Below are positions 1 through 12,539 of a stretch of DNA of 64,000 bases, in pieces. The notes beneath the pieces were generated by a model. The model did no database searches. It saw only the letters and a program-made list of their open reading frames with translations, and was not told the DNA's origin. Both the position numbers and the translations under genes were made by a program. Source of the stretch: Moringa oleifera (taxonomy: Eukaryota; Streptophyta; Magnoliopsida; Brassicales; Moringaceae). The stretch is from positions 436,501 to 500,500 of the forward strand of contig JAJFZO010000609.1 in the NCBI GenBank assembly GCA_021397835.1, in the 5' to 3' direction. Every line of letters starts with the position of its first letter. Position 1 is the first letter of the stretch.

Positions 1-1200
1 GCCATAAATAAGATGAAAAGGCAAAATGTTATTTTACAGGGGTGTTGAGGTCATTTTATATTAATACAAAGTCATAATTAAAAGGTAAAAATATTATTTT
101 TTATTAATTGTCTTTTTAAGGTCCTTTGGTCAAATTTTGTCTATTTTTAAATTTAACAATAGTATAAATTTATTAATATATTTATTTTTTATTAAATTAT
201 TTTCAGGATACTTTTGTAGAAAATAAATTAAAAATATTTAATATAGGTTGTGAATAAATGTCGAAGTTAAGTCTCCAACAATACTTTTTATGATTATTAC
301 AACTAATGAGTGGCATGATATCATTATTGTAACTAGTTTGAAATCCATGCGAGCCACGTGGCATTTAAAAGTATTATATTATATTTATTGAAGTTTAAAA
401 TGGTTCATATAATTAAAAATAATATAATTTTAAATTTTAGATTTTATTCTTTCCAATCAAATTATAATTTTTAAAATATATCTAAATAAATTTTTATTTA
501 TTAATTTTATTTAAATTAAATTTAAATTAAAATAACTATAAAAAATTAATTATATTTTCATTGTTAAAATACTTAAAAAGTTACTCAAATGGATTTTACA
601 CTCTATTTTTATTTTATCTACCAAGTTAAATAATTTTTATAAAATATTTTTTTACATCTATACAAAATTTTAAATAAATTTATTATAAAAAAATTTATTT
701 AAATATTTTTAATTTTTTAAAATTTTTAATAAAGTTTAATTTGATTCAAATTTATATATGAGGATTTGTTAAAAGTTTTTTAAAAATTAAAGTTTGATTG
801 AAGAGAAAAAGCGAAAGTTATAATTTTAAATTTAAAAATATAAATAATATTATTTTTTAAATTCAAATCTTAAAATTATGTGAATAAAAATTATTAATAT
901 CTATCATTTATTTAAAACCATAAATATTTTTAATATTAATAATTTTTTTAAAAAAACATTCTGTATATATATATAATAAAACTAAAAATTCAAGTGAGCA
1001 TCACATTGATGTTAATGTATTTTGGTAAATTGTTAACTGTCATTCACTGATTGTTACTGTTCTGTTTGAATAAAATACTAAAGAACTTTACAACATAAAT
1101 ATATATACATTTAAAGTAAAAAATATTTCTATGGTTTGGTAGAGGTAAAAATATATATATTCAAAATTAATTAAAAATAAAAAAACCAGGGAGGAGTTTC
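1..1200. other. AT-rich intergenic DNA, no gene seen
   Basis: Very AT-rich sequence with many A and T runs and stop codons in all frames. I see no coding signal, RNA gene or clear transposon end. A T-run of about 20 bases ends near 1222, just before a GC-richer patch. Confidence 0.6.
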
Positions 1201-1244
1201 AAGGTTTTTTTTTTTTTTTTTTTGTCAGAGGCAAATAAATTGGG

Positions 1245-1445
1245 CTGTTAGGATGTGGACCCTCATCTTGTCATTTACGGAGCATCAAATACTGTGGGCT
1301 CCACAGAACTGCCCTTTTTGAGGGTCCAGATTTACCGCCCAAGGTATTCCATCTTCCTCTCAAAGCTCATTTGTCTAACCTGCGCATGGCAGACTGCGCA
1401 CTCTGCCATTGTGCGACGTCATCACCCAGGCGGTAAGGGCAATTA
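1245..1445. other. GC-richer island with nested inverted repeats
   Basis: A patch of about 200 bases clearly richer in G and C than its surroundings. It contains GGACCCTCA (about 1257) paired with TGAGGGTCC (about 1319), the near-palindrome TGTGGGCTCCACA between them, and a second pair, CGCATGGCAGA / TCTGCCATTGTGCG (about 1382-1419). A 72-codon open frame crosses it, but it begins with GTG rather than ATG and resembles no protein I recognise. It could be a transposon end, a folded non-coding RNA or an exon fragment. Confidence 0.4.
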
Positions 1446-3110
1446 TTTTGTCTTCATTTTCGGGTTGATATGAAATTGTATAATTTTTTTAAAAGAATTA
1501 AAAAATGGAAAACAAGTAGCATTTTAGAGTTTTATTAAATAGAGTGTTTTTTTAATGATTTATATTTTCAAGTAAACATGATTTAAAAAAATTTTTATAT
1601 AATATTTTTTAACTTTTATTTTAAATTTTTTAATGTTTTAAATAAATTTTAATTAATTAAAAATAATCAAATCAGATTTTATGAAAAAATATAAATATTT
1701 AAAATATTTAAATTAAAAATCTTGTATAATGAATCTTTATTTAAAATTTTTTATAAAGGTGAAAAAATATTTAAGGCACTAAGATAACCAATTTTAAAAT
1801 TTTTTAAATACTAAAAATATTTTTTAAAAATTTTTTACTGCTAAATATTTTAAAAATTTTATAATAAATAATTTATAAATTAACAATTATTTAAAATTAA
1901 AAAATTGACTCAAGATAAAGTAAAAAATTTATTTATATAATTTTTTAAAATATTTTAATAACAAAAATATACTTAATGTTGTTAGAGTAATTTGAGCCAA
2001 TATTTAACTCGATTATTTATTATTAATGTAAGATTTATTTAGTACACTTTGAAATTCAAGGAACAAATTAAAAGACAATATTCTTTAAAGTTTTAAATGA
2101 TATTTACTATATATTTTTATCAATATATCAAATTATTGATGTGATTTAATGATTATTGTTAATTATGTAGTTTAATCTAAATAATATTACTTACAAAAAA
2201 GCACACTATAAAATACGGTACGATTTTGATTTGTCAATATGTTTTCAAAATAACTACTGAGCAACACCAATTAATATAAATTATAAAAAATTAAGCATCA
2301 AGCATAATCAATTTAAAAATTCAAAATCTACTAAAACTTATACAAACAAATTAAAATATCAGCTTAAAAGTTAAAAATCAAAATTTATGCAAACCAATCA
2401 AATACTAGCTCAGAAATTAAAAGTCTGTAAAAGTTTAAACAAATTATAACAAATTAAATCATATGTCCATAATATAAAATTAATAAAAAATAAATTATAT
2501 AATTTATGATAAAAAAACTAATAACAACATAATTTGAAAAAAGTTTTATATTTTTTTAATATTAAAATATATATTTTTTAAATTTACAATATCACAAATT
2601 TTAAAAAATAGTATAATAACTTAAAAAATTATGAAACTTCTCGTGACGGTAATTGAAATATATTTTTACATCTATGAACAATTTTAAGTCAAAATTTAAT
2701 ATATAAGATTATCAATTTGAATACTTTTAATATTTGAATTTTTTTGATAAAGTTTAATTTAGACCAAATTAATAAATTAAGGTTCAATTTGTTATTTTTT
2801 AAACATGAGAGTTTGATTGATAACATAAGGTAAATATTAGGATTTTATGGGACTTTTACCCAAAATTGATTTATTAATTAAAAATTAAAAATGACATATA
2901 AAAATAGCTATTAATTTAATTAAAATATTTGATTATTAATTTTTTTAATTAAAAATAATACTTTTTATTTTTAAAAATTAAATAAAAATAATATATAATT
3001 TTAATAAAATAATCATTAATCATTACAAAATTGACTATTATTTTTATTTAAATATAAAAAATTACTTTTTAAAAAGGTTTAATAAAAATATATTTAAATA
3101 AAAATAATAA
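1446..3110. other. AT-rich intergenic DNA, no gene seen
   Basis: Extremely AT-rich stretch of short A and T runs, with no open frame of note and no recognisable repeat boundary. Confidence 0.6.
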
Positions 3111-4805
3111 GTTTTTTCATCTACATCTGTGCTTTGAGAAGATATCTCTCGTTATTCTTTCAGTTCTTACTTGTTATGAAAATAATGATTACCATGCTAA
3201 GCAGCTCATTTGGTTTTTTTGTTCGACTATGTTATAGAGTGTTGTTGGTTGTTGCTTAATGACCACCTTAACAAAATTTAGGCCTCTTGTAGATATATTA
3301 TAATAAAATAGTGTTATATCCAAAACTTAAACCAATTCTTTAACTAGTAATTACGTAGTGACATAAGTACTCTTTTAGCAAATTATTAATTCTATCTATT
3401 TGTCCATTTGACTGCAAATGGTTTGTTGCGGAGAATTTCAACTTTATTCCCAACATGTTTAGTAATATAATCTAAAATTCTCTCATGAATTAGGTATATT
3501 AGTGATTGATTATGTCCTTTCATACCCCAAAATGTAAAACAACATGTTTAAAGAACATCTCGACAACTATATTAGCAAGTCATACATGATTATCTAAAAT
3601 ACAAGTAGCATACTTTGAGAATCTATCAATAATAACAATAATGATGAATAATCCCTTTACTTCTAAGAAGTCGATAATGGAATCCACTGACACCAATTCC
3701 CATGGATTGTTCCAAGATGATAAAAGATTAGAGCAAGCTTACCTTTTTCCTCCTATTGTTTGTTCTTGCTAACATGTCCAAACTTCTACCTTAACATCCT
3801 CCACCTTTTTTTTTTCTTCCAAAAGTAAAATCTTGAGAGCAACAAGAGCATCATCTCAAGTTTTTAGTGCCTTGCCCACTGTAGGTTATGTGTTTCCCTC
3901 AATAGTTATTTTTGAAGTCCTTTAGTCTTAAGCATGATTAACAATTTGCCTTCTCAAGCATGCAATAATCCATCTTTGTTCCTATATCTTCGGATCGAGC
4001 CCTTACTTCTTGCATGAGCTTGGCATATGTAATATTATTCCTCAATACAACCTTTACTTGCTTAAGGAAATCACTTTAGACATCTTAAAGAGCAGCCATA
4101 TAGGTCAAAAATTCCTTAAGATTTAAAGCATTCACGACCACATTCTACTTGTCTGGTCTATATTATCATATAAAGTCAAACTCAACAAAGAGCTTTTGCC
4201 ACCTTACTTGCTTGAAATTTTTTTCTACGAGTATAAATAAATGTTAATAACATCATCTCTTTCTCATGGGTTGAGTAGTATTGCTCAACATTTTTAATCT
4301 CTTAACTCTCAAATGCCGCTAAGTGGCCATTCTATGCCAAGACACTCATGATGGCTCGATTAAAGGCTTTAATTTCTACCTTGAATAACTCTTCAATGTT
4401 TCATGTGGGCAATATCAACTCTAAAGTTATTGCTTGTTTCAATCTTGTCAAAGCTCAGTCATAATCTTTGACCATATTTAATTGCTTTCCTTTTTTTAGT
4501 AAGTTAATCAAGTGAAAGCTTTTGTTTAAGTATCTCTTAATATAACACTAACTAATAGTTTACTAGTTTTAAAAATGATTGCAACTAAACTACTTTTTCA
4601 GGGACAATTCATTCCATGATAGCTTTCATTTTCTTCTCATTCATCTGAATTTATCTGCTTCCAAACAATGTCCAAAAAATGACACCCTTTACCTGTGAAA
4701 CTCATACTTCTCTTTCTTGATATAAAATAGGTACTCTCTTACCTATATCAACACTGTCTCAAATAAATTAACTGATATTCTGAGGACTTGTTATAGATCA
4801 CATAA

Positions 4806-4927
4806 TATTATAGAAAGCAGTATGGGTATTTATTAGACCAAATGACATAACCAAAAATTCACAACATTATAGAGAAAGTAATATGGGTATTTATTAGACC
4901 AAATGACATAACCAAAAATTCATAACA
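4806..4927. repeat. Tandem duplication of a ~61-bp RT segment
   Basis: Two adjacent, nearly identical copies of a ~61-bp unit, each containing GGGTATTTATTAGACCAAAT. On the - strand each copy encodes the VMxFGLxN motif of the decayed gypsy RT, so the motif is present twice. The duplication must have arisen in, or after the death of, the element. Confidence 0.85.
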
Positions 4928-6122
4928 TCCATACCTCATGAACCAAGAAGTTTTTAGCTTTGTCTCCCTTGCTATTATGACTTACCCATAATTGCAACGT
5001 AAGTCTAGCTTTGTAAAGTAATGAATCCTTAATAATTGACTGAATCAGTCAATAAAATTTGCCATCGGATATCAATTTTTATCATTGCATTGTCCAATGC
5101 TTTATAATCGACATACATACTCCATGAGCCATCTTACTTCCACTAAAATAGCATAAGTGTGGCATAAGAAGCCTTAGACTATTGAACAAAGCAAACTTCT
5201 AGTAACTCGTCAAATCACTTTAGTGAATTAACCATTGCTCTTTCTACTAAGGTGTTTGAGCAAAAGGTCTAACAACAATAGGTAACTTTATCTTGTGATT
5301 AACAAACCTCTTTGAAGCTAATCTCTTGGGAAGGTTTAACTACCTCATGTCACTGAATTCCCTTAATACCTTAGTAATCGTGTTAATGACCTGCACAACG
5401 TAATCTAACTTTACCTTAAATAAAGATGCCACCATCATTACCCCACCTTTTCACAATCTTAACTTAAATTTTCATATAGATTGTTGTCCAATTTGCTTTT
5501 TTATCATTGTTAGATATGTTGATGCAAGCTTAACCATGCATGGGGCTTGCTTGTCCACAACAAGTAGCCCATCCAAATGAGGTATCAAGTATAGGTTGGC
5601 TTATTTGAAGAACTCTAAAGCCCAAATAACATCAAGATTATGTAAATTAGTTACTATGAAGTTAGACTCACCTTACCAAATTTCTACATCAAGGGTGACG
5701 CTAGTAGTTCTCTGTATTACTTTTACCTCTACATTCATAACTTTGAACTTAACTAAGGCTGAAGAAAGCTTAAGCTGGACTTTTCCCACTTCTCTTCTAA
5801 TGAAAAGTTATTTATGGCTTTGGTGTCTAACATCACTATCTCATCCCTCTTATTAATCCTTACTTGGGCTTACATCAAGCCCTTTATAGGTTCTTGGATG
5901 TGATAACATTCAACAATTGAGTCAGGTTCATCCATATTAAGGCCTCTCTTCCATTCTCTCGAGGGAATCCTCTACGATGAATGTTGACAATATTTTTCTG
6001 TGTGGACAGTCACACGCTCGATGGGATCTATTGCATAATAGACAACCACCTTTGACCATACTTTTCTATTTAGTTCATGAAAGAGATTTACTATGAGATT
6101 TAGCTGACTAGGTTGTCTGCCA

Positions 6123-6320
6123 TTACAAATGCTGGGGTTCAATCCTTAATAACTTATTACTTAGTTCTGCTTGAGCCCATAGCTGCAAGCCAGATAAGAA
6201 GTTAAACAACCTATCTTCCTCTGACATGTATTGAATATCGAACATTAAAGAGGTAAACTCCTTTACAAAGTTATGCATTAAGCTTGTTTGCTTCAGTTGC
6301 TTTAATTGTTCTAGAATCAT
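6123..6320 (-). pseudogene. Gypsy gag fragment
   Basis: A 65-codon open segment containing VKEFTSLMFDI, MSEEDRLFNF and LSGLQLWAQAEL. This is the pattern of the plant gypsy retrotransposon gag (Retrotrans_gag) domain, in which a tyrosine- or phenylalanine-rich helix is followed by EEDKLFxFxxGLxxWAQxEL. It is the upstream (-strand) end of the decayed element at 3120-6500. It lacks the N-terminal half of gag and is followed by a broken zinc knuckle. Confidence 0.8.
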
Positions 6321-6499
6321 GGACGATCTACTTCATGGTAAGAATTGATCCTTTAATTTTTTCTTAAGGATCTCCACTAATCGATGACTAATTGCCTCAT
6401 ATTGGCATCATCCTAAATTCGAGTATGTCATCATAGTTTGGTATCTATGTAACTTTGAATTGCTAATGCATATCCTATAAGAAGTTTTCTAACTACTTG

Positions 6500-8460
6500 G
6501 TGTTATATTAGAAAAGGGCTATAGTTGTGGCACATTGAACTTAATTGTACTATACTTTGCTATTATTTTGAGAGTTTGGATTATCTTTTTCAGTAACTCA
6601 ATCTCTCATCCAAAACTTTTGACGATCTCTTTAAAGAAAAATATTTTTCCTTCTAATGAAAACTCTTTATTATTCAATTGTTTTTATTATTACAATCAAT
6701 GTGTTAGTCATGCGCACTCTAACAATGCACTAATAATCTCTATTATTCGATGGATGCGTTTTAACATAATTTTTTTTTCGATTATGACATAAATTCGAAG
6801 TGATTTGATCCGTAATGAACTTACTAGAAACAAATGATCATTACGAAACTTTAATATTAAATTATTACATCATCATACTTATTAATGCATGTGAATTTAA
6901 TGGACGATGATATAATAAATGTTTAAGATATATACAAAAATTATTAATTATAATAAATCTGAAATCCCCTTTGATAACACTAATTGTTTTGTGGCAAGGA
7001 TGTGTATGTGAAAAAAGAAATAATGAGACCGAATAAGCTTCATGTTTTCTTAATATAGCATAATTTGTTTTCGTGGCACTAATTTGATCAAATTGGTGAA
7101 ATTGCAGCTCGGGTGAGGGGGCTGTAAGTTGCGTCACACTTCTAACTAATATCATCGCCACACGCAAAACGAAATTTGGAATTCCCAAATTGCCCTGTTC
7201 GGTTACGTGCCTTTTCGTATACGTATTCGGAAACCCAACTATTTATTGATGTATTTGTCAGTTACTACAATTAATGCAATATCTAAATAGAGGTGAAATG
7301 CCGAGCAGCCAATAGGTTCAGACAAGATATGGCACTAACACCGATTTTTATAATTTGTGCAATTAAAGATTTAAAACACTTTAAAGTAATAAGAAGAACA
7401 TGAACTTAACTAATCAGGGCGGCTAAAAATGCAATGAAAGAATGAGAAATTAAATTATTTTATTTTCTCAACTTCTTATATTCAAATATTTAAATTTTTA
7501 TTTATAAATTTTTTTAAAAAAATTAAAAAATAAATATTTTTTTTAAATTTTAAATTTTATTTTATTTTTAATTAAATTTTAATTTTTAAAATCCACGTAA
7601 ATTTTATTTTATCAATTTAAATCAAATTAAATTTTATTAAAAAATTTAAATTAAAAAATTTTTATAATAAATTTTCAAAATTTTGTATCCATACAAAAAA
7701 ATATTTCAAGTACCATAACAAAAACTTTATAACTTTTTAATACAAAAAATATATTATCAAAAATTTTAATAATTCATAAAAAATAACTTATTGATAAAAA
7801 ATTATTCAAATTTGAGAGATGAAATTGAAATGGAGTTTAGATTCTATATGAGTAATTTTTTAAGTATTTCAATAATAAAAATACTCTTAATTTCTTATTA
7901 TCACTTTAATTAAGATTTAATTTAAATAAATTAATAAATAAATATTTATTTAAAAATATTTTGAAAGTTAAGATTTAATGTGAGAGAGTGCAAATTTTAG
8001 AGTTTAAATTAACATTTATCTAAAAAATTTATATAAAAATTAATTAAAAAATAAAAAACTAAATATAAAAATCATAAATTATTTTTTTAAAAATTGATGT
8101 TAAAAATTTAAAATACGTTGACTCTGAGACAATTATAACAAATATAAAAATTTAATTAGTTTAATTTATAATGATTAACATAGAATCTTTTGTTTGTATT
8201 TTGTTTTGGAAACTTTTCAAAGTTAGGATGGTGTGAGATACATGGACCTTAATATTTTCCTTATTTTTAAAAAGATTTGCATTTTAAGCGTGTAAAGCAT
8301 GCAAATTAAGACCATTGACAGACAGCCTCCAAGAAGGACCAACTACTTCAATACTGACTCTGCCCCAAAAGAGTGTTCTCAACAACTCAAATGGTACCTT
8401 AGGCCTTCTGTAACAAGAAGCCCATAGGAATTTGTGATGGGCTTCAAACTGATACTGTAG
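6500..8460. other. Intergenic DNA upstream of the heat-shock gene
   Basis: Mostly AT-rich, with a slightly less AT-rich patch at about 7060-7330 that shows no gene. Small open frames here are AT-biased and resemble no protein I know. The last 300 bases lead into the heat-shock gene promoter. Confidence 0.5.
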
Positions 8461-8474
8461 CTTCCCTTAGACAC

Positions 8475-8490
8475 GTTCTGGAAGGTACCA
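8475..8490 (+). promoter_or_regulatory. Heat-shock element
   Basis: GTTCTGGAAGGTACC contains the perfect inverted core TTCnnGAA followed by a weaker third unit (TaC). This is the binding pattern of heat-shock transcription factors. It lies 157 bases before the chosen ATG of the small heat shock gene. No clear TATA box is visible between it and the start codon, so the transcription start is not fixed. Confidence 0.7.
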
Positions 8491-8632
8491 GATAGTGGGC
8501 CTCTTCAATCATCACCCTCCGCCACCGCCATTACTTTTTTTTTCCCCCTTCTCAATCTCCACTTTACTGAACGAGAGAGAGAGAGCCTTGCTTCCTAACG
8601 ATTCCCAAGAAAAACCGGCAGAAAAGAAAAAT

Positions 8633-9070
8633 ATGTCGATTGTGCCGATCAATGATCATTCCTTCAGTCTGGACACATGGGATCCCTTCAATAATCTTGA
8701 AATTTGGAGTCCATTCCCCGATTTTACTTTCCCTTTTGTTTCCCTGCTTTCCTCACATTTCCCTGATTTTTCTGGGGAAATTTCGCCGTCTGTGGAGACC
8801 CAGCTGAGATGGACAGAGACCCAGAAAGCCCATGTGTTCAAGGCTTATCTTCCAGGGCTGACAAAGGATGAAGTGATAGTTTTCATCGACGAAGAGAATA
8901 TGCTTCAGATATGCACTGATAACAACAAGTTCATGAGCAGATTCAAGCTGCCGGATAACGCAAACACTGACCACGTGAAGGCCTCCATGGAGAATGGGTA
9001 TCTCGTGGTGACTGTTGCTAAGAAGGGTGCCCAAAGTTCCAATGTTAGGGTGGTTGAGATCACTGAGTAA
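8633..9070 (+). CDS. Small heat shock protein, cytosolic class I-like, short form
   Basis: An intronless gene for a 145-residue small heat shock protein (HSP20 / alpha-crystallin family), an ATP-independent chaperone that binds unfolding proteins during stress. The N-terminal arm carries FSLDTWDPF (about residues 11-19), typical of plant class I cytosolic members. The alpha-crystallin domain spans about residues 55-130, with AHVFKAYLPGL, RFKLPDNA and the hallmark MENGYLVVTV (119-128). The C-tail ends VEITE, giving a V-x-I version of the I-x-I anchor. The first ATG of the frame, with A at -3, is at 8633; the open frame extends to 8495 only through a GTG and is untranslated leader. Compared with the usual class I proteins of about 150-160 residues, the segment between LQI and the KFxxRF strand is about 18 residues shorter, removing the beta-6 loop. 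The upstream heat-shock element suggests heat induction. No signal peptide or organelle-targeting signal is seen. Confidence 0.93.
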   Translation: MSIVPINDHSFSLDTWDPFNNLEIWSPFPDFTFPFVSLLSSHFPDFSGEISPSVETQLRWTETQKAHVFKAYLPGLTKDEVIVFIDEENMLQICTDNNKFMSRFKLPDNANTDHVKASMENGYLVVTVAKKGAQSSNVRVVEITE

Positions 9071-11100
9071 GTGTGTATGCATGTAGGGTGTTTGCATATT
9101 TTACTATTATGTGTTTCTATTAATATTGCGTGCTTATTTGGGTTTGCAGTTCAAAAAAAAAAAAAAGGTGTAAATTAAGAGAAAACAAATCTCAAGTGTG
9201 AGGTTGAGCTGTATTATGTATTTATGTATGATTATATATTGTTTTCTTAGCAAATGGTGATCATTTGTTAGTTCCTCTTCATTTTATTTTGGGATCTTGC
9301 CCGAATGCGATTTGTCTTTCCACCTCGGATTTTATGGGTTCAAAATTGGGAAAACAATGCCCAAAACATGTCTACTTGCATGAATGGAAAAGAATCTAAT
9401 ATGTTGAGCCATCTAAGGAGAAAAACTAGTTTCCTTTTGTTTTATATATATATATATATTATACCCTTTTATTCTTGATGGCTGAGTTGGATTAGATTGA
9501 GATTTGGCGTCAATGTACCGAGCTCAATGTGTTAAAGACAGGTTTGATTTCCTTTGTGTAGACAATTGAAACCCAAAAATAGAAAGGAAATAAGAAGCAA
9601 GGCAGGGGAAAGGGACCTGCTTGTCAGCTTTACTATGTCCTTTGGTAGAATTTCTTTTTCTATTCGTCTGCCGTGCAAATTGTCCCGCAAATGGGACCTC
9701 CGTCTAGTTGAGATAATTACCACTCATTTGTGTGATGATCAATAATTGTTATTTTTTTAATAAATATAAAAAATATAGAATTAAGAAAAAGAGAAAAGAA
9801 ATAGAGAAAGGGGTTATCGTGAAAAGGAAAAGTTGAAAGAAGTAAGGAGAAGAAAATTTTTAAAAATATCTTATAGAGTGAGAAGGATTCGTAAAAGAAG
9901 CCGCAGAAGGCATCCAGGGAACAGGGATTTGAAGAAAAAAATTACAGATTTAGATAATTTATTTTTGAATTTGTAAATTAATTATAATTTAATTAAAAAA
10001 TAAAAACAGTAAAAAAGGTCAATGAAAGAAAGAAGAAATAGTCATGATTGAGAAAAAAAAATGAAAGAAAGGGAGAAAGAGGGCTATCTCACGGATGAAG
10101 GAAGAAGAATTAAATAAAAAATGAAAAGTTGATGCTTAAAATAAAAAATAAAAAAATAAATTTGTTGTTTAGTTTAATTTTAAATATGTAATATTGATTT
10201 AGATTTGATTTTTTAGTTTTTATTTTTTATTAATATAATTATACGTTATTATTAAAATTAATGTAATAAAATTTAAATGATAAAATATAAAAATTTATCA
10301 CAATAATATATTTTTTAAAATTTTTGAGATAAAAAAGATTATTTTAAATTTTTTATAATAACAAAAATTTAAATCCAAATTTTGGAAAATATATAATTTT
10401 TTAAATATTATGAGTATGAATATAGAATTTATAATAATAGGAAAATAAAGAAGTATTTGCAGTAATGAATTTTTTCGTGTATATTGTTAGTTTTTAGTAA
10501 TAATATTAAGGTTTAGAAATATTTTTTAAAAATAATAATAAATAACAAATTTTAATTTTAATAATAGGTTTGAATGAAAAAAGATAATAATGATTGTTTT
10601 ATCTTATATTTTTTTAGGGAGAAATTTTTTTGATATTCTTTTTATTATCATGATGATTAAATTTTATGAAAATTTTAATAATCATAAATTTTTTATAATA
10701 TAATAAATTAAAAATGAAAGACATTAATGAGTGTTTTTTATATTGTAAAAAATATTTATAGATTATATACAAATAATATTTCAAAATACATAATTTTGAT
10801 TTGTAGCTGTTTTTAGAAAGGAGGTGAAGGGATGCTAAGATCTTTTCACTTTTAATTGACTCTCGAACTTGATTTTGATTTCGCAAATCAAATTTATTAT
10901 TTTAGTAATTTAAATATAAACTTAGGAAAAATTAATTGATAGATAACATTTAAGTAATTAATTATGTCCATAACAATTAGTGGTAATTTTATTTTTTAAT
11001 CTTAATTAAAAATAAAATTAAAAGAGAAAAAAATCGATCGCTCCATGTCACATTGACATCACAATATTTTAAATCATTATCGGTCATTTCATTTTATAAG
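9071..11100. other. 3' flank and AT-rich intergenic DNA
   Basis: The first 150-200 bases are probably the 3' untranslated region of the heat-shock gene. An (AT)n run lies near 9445-9460. A strongly purine-biased stretch runs from about 9760 to 10110, with many GAAAGA and AGAAAA words. From there to 11100 the sequence is AT-rich with no gene that I recognise. Confidence 0.5.
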
Positions 11101-11439
11101 TTCGTCGAAGGACATTGTGGTAATTCAAGTATGGCATGTAGTTGACTTCTTAAGTTCCTTTCTAAAGTTATTGGTCTTTAACAACATGGTCGCTTAACAC
11201 TTTTTCTTTGTAAGGTACAATTTCCCTTATTACATGGTATCTCGTAACTTGGTATGATGACATATGGTAGTTTATTATGTAAATACTCTTTGGTTTTCTA
11301 GGTGTACTAAAATTGTTCAATGTTAGTCAACCTCTCTTAGGCAAGGTTCTTTTGAATGATTGAAAAAATTATTTTTGCTATACTTCAGTTGAAGGATTAG
11401 AGATAATTATTATTTTTTTTGTATTTTTATGCTTGGAAA

Positions 11440-11800
11440 ATTGAATAAGGCTTTTTAATGACGCTTGTGGTTACTTTGTTTTTGTTCTTTTTGCACTTCT
11501 CCAGTCTTTTAGTAGTCGCTTTTGGACTTTGCAATGACTTAGGAGTCCAACAATAACTCTACGTCTTTGCTTCACCTTTCGATTTTCGCAAAGGCTCGTG
11601 GTTTTTACTTTGGCTTGCAGGCATAATAATGACTTGTTAATCTACATTGGTTTGCTGGCTCTGCCCTTGTTAGCAGACTTGATAGTGACTTCATGACTTT
11701 GCCTTGGCTTGTGAACTTAACGACGTGTTAATCATAAATCAACTTATGGACTCAATAACGACTGGTTAGCTCAACTTTAACTCGTGTGTTGAGGATTTGA
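11440..11800. repeat. Degenerate short repeats (GGCTTGTGGACTxAACGAC-like)
   Basis: Related words recur at intervals of roughly 60-80 bases: forms of 'gctTgtGgacttaacgacgtgttaa', such as CTTGTGAACTTAACGACGTG and TATGGACTCAATAACGACTG. The copies are strongly diverged, so the boundaries are approximate. Such arrays are common in LTR or leader regions of plant retroelements, which fits the decayed transposon sequence to the right. Confidence 0.4.
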
Positions 11801-12539
11801 AATAAATTAAGTAGGAGTTTTTATTCCAAGGTTTGTTAGATCATAAATTCTTAGTGAGAATGACCAATCACGGACTCATTGTCCTTATTGAGTTTCTATA
11901 TTTAAAAATTATTTAAAAAGGGAGCCAAAGACTTCTTCTTCACCTTTTCTTTCGAGTCGTATGTCATTGCTTACATATATCCTAATTGGTACCTAGTGTT
12001 TTGCCTTGTATTGTAGCCTTTGCTGCCATTTGCAAATAGATTAGGTGTAGTATGTTGTCTGTCACCGTCTTACTAGATTCTTTGATATTAAACATAAGTG
12101 AGGGGTGTGTGGACATTAGCATGGCTTTTGGTACTTTAGCTTTGTTTTACCACCTTTATTTTTAAGACATGCCCACCATCCAATAAAAGGTGGAAAAGAA
12201 AGTTTTTTTAAGCCTTTTGGGTAAGTATGGATGCTGACCTTGACATGTGGCTTGCTTTTAGTACAAAATTTGGAGAGGATTTAGAACTAGGCCCCTTTCC
12301 ACATAATACTTTGGAATCCTTAAAGAGTAGACAAGAATTCATAGCATTAATAAAGGTCTTATTTCTTTGATGAAGCTATAAAGAAGCTTTATAGAATAGT
12401 CATAGTTTATCAAGTTAGGATCGGATCAGGATCACGAGCACCAAATTTTTGACCTTGATGAAGTTGATTCCTAACACTTCGACCTAATAATGCTCATATG
12501 AGATCGAGAATTGAGGGCAAACTAGGATTGAGTGTAGAA

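Larger units (their letters stand above)
3120..6500 (-). pseudogene. Decayed Ty3/gypsy retrotransposon, internal region
   Basis: Read on the - strand, fragments follow the gypsy order. A gag segment (6320-6123) is followed by a CCHC-like zinc knuckle near 6050-6001 (CLLCNRSHRACDC). An RT start with VDYKALDNAMIKI lies near 5110, an RT segment with VMSFGLINT near 4850, an RNase H trace EQYYSTHEKEM near 4270, and an integrase trace resembling the YHPQTDGQTERVN region (QSNGQIDRIN) near 3400. Frameshifts and stops break all of them, so no working polyprotein is encoded. I did not find the LTRs. Assignment to Ty3/gypsy rests on domain order (RT, RNase H, then integrase) and motif matches; the family within gypsy is not determined. 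Confidence 0.82.

Noticed and set aside
8495..8632. 46-residue N-terminal extension of the heat shock protein
   Set aside because: The extended frame starts with GTG, not ATG, and its proline-rich start resembles no heat shock protein. ATG 8633 gives the class I N-terminus.
9064..9076. Splice donor-like GAGTAAGTG at the end of the heat shock gene
   Set aside because: The stop codon TAA in it ends a complete protein with the expected VEITE tail, so no intron is needed.
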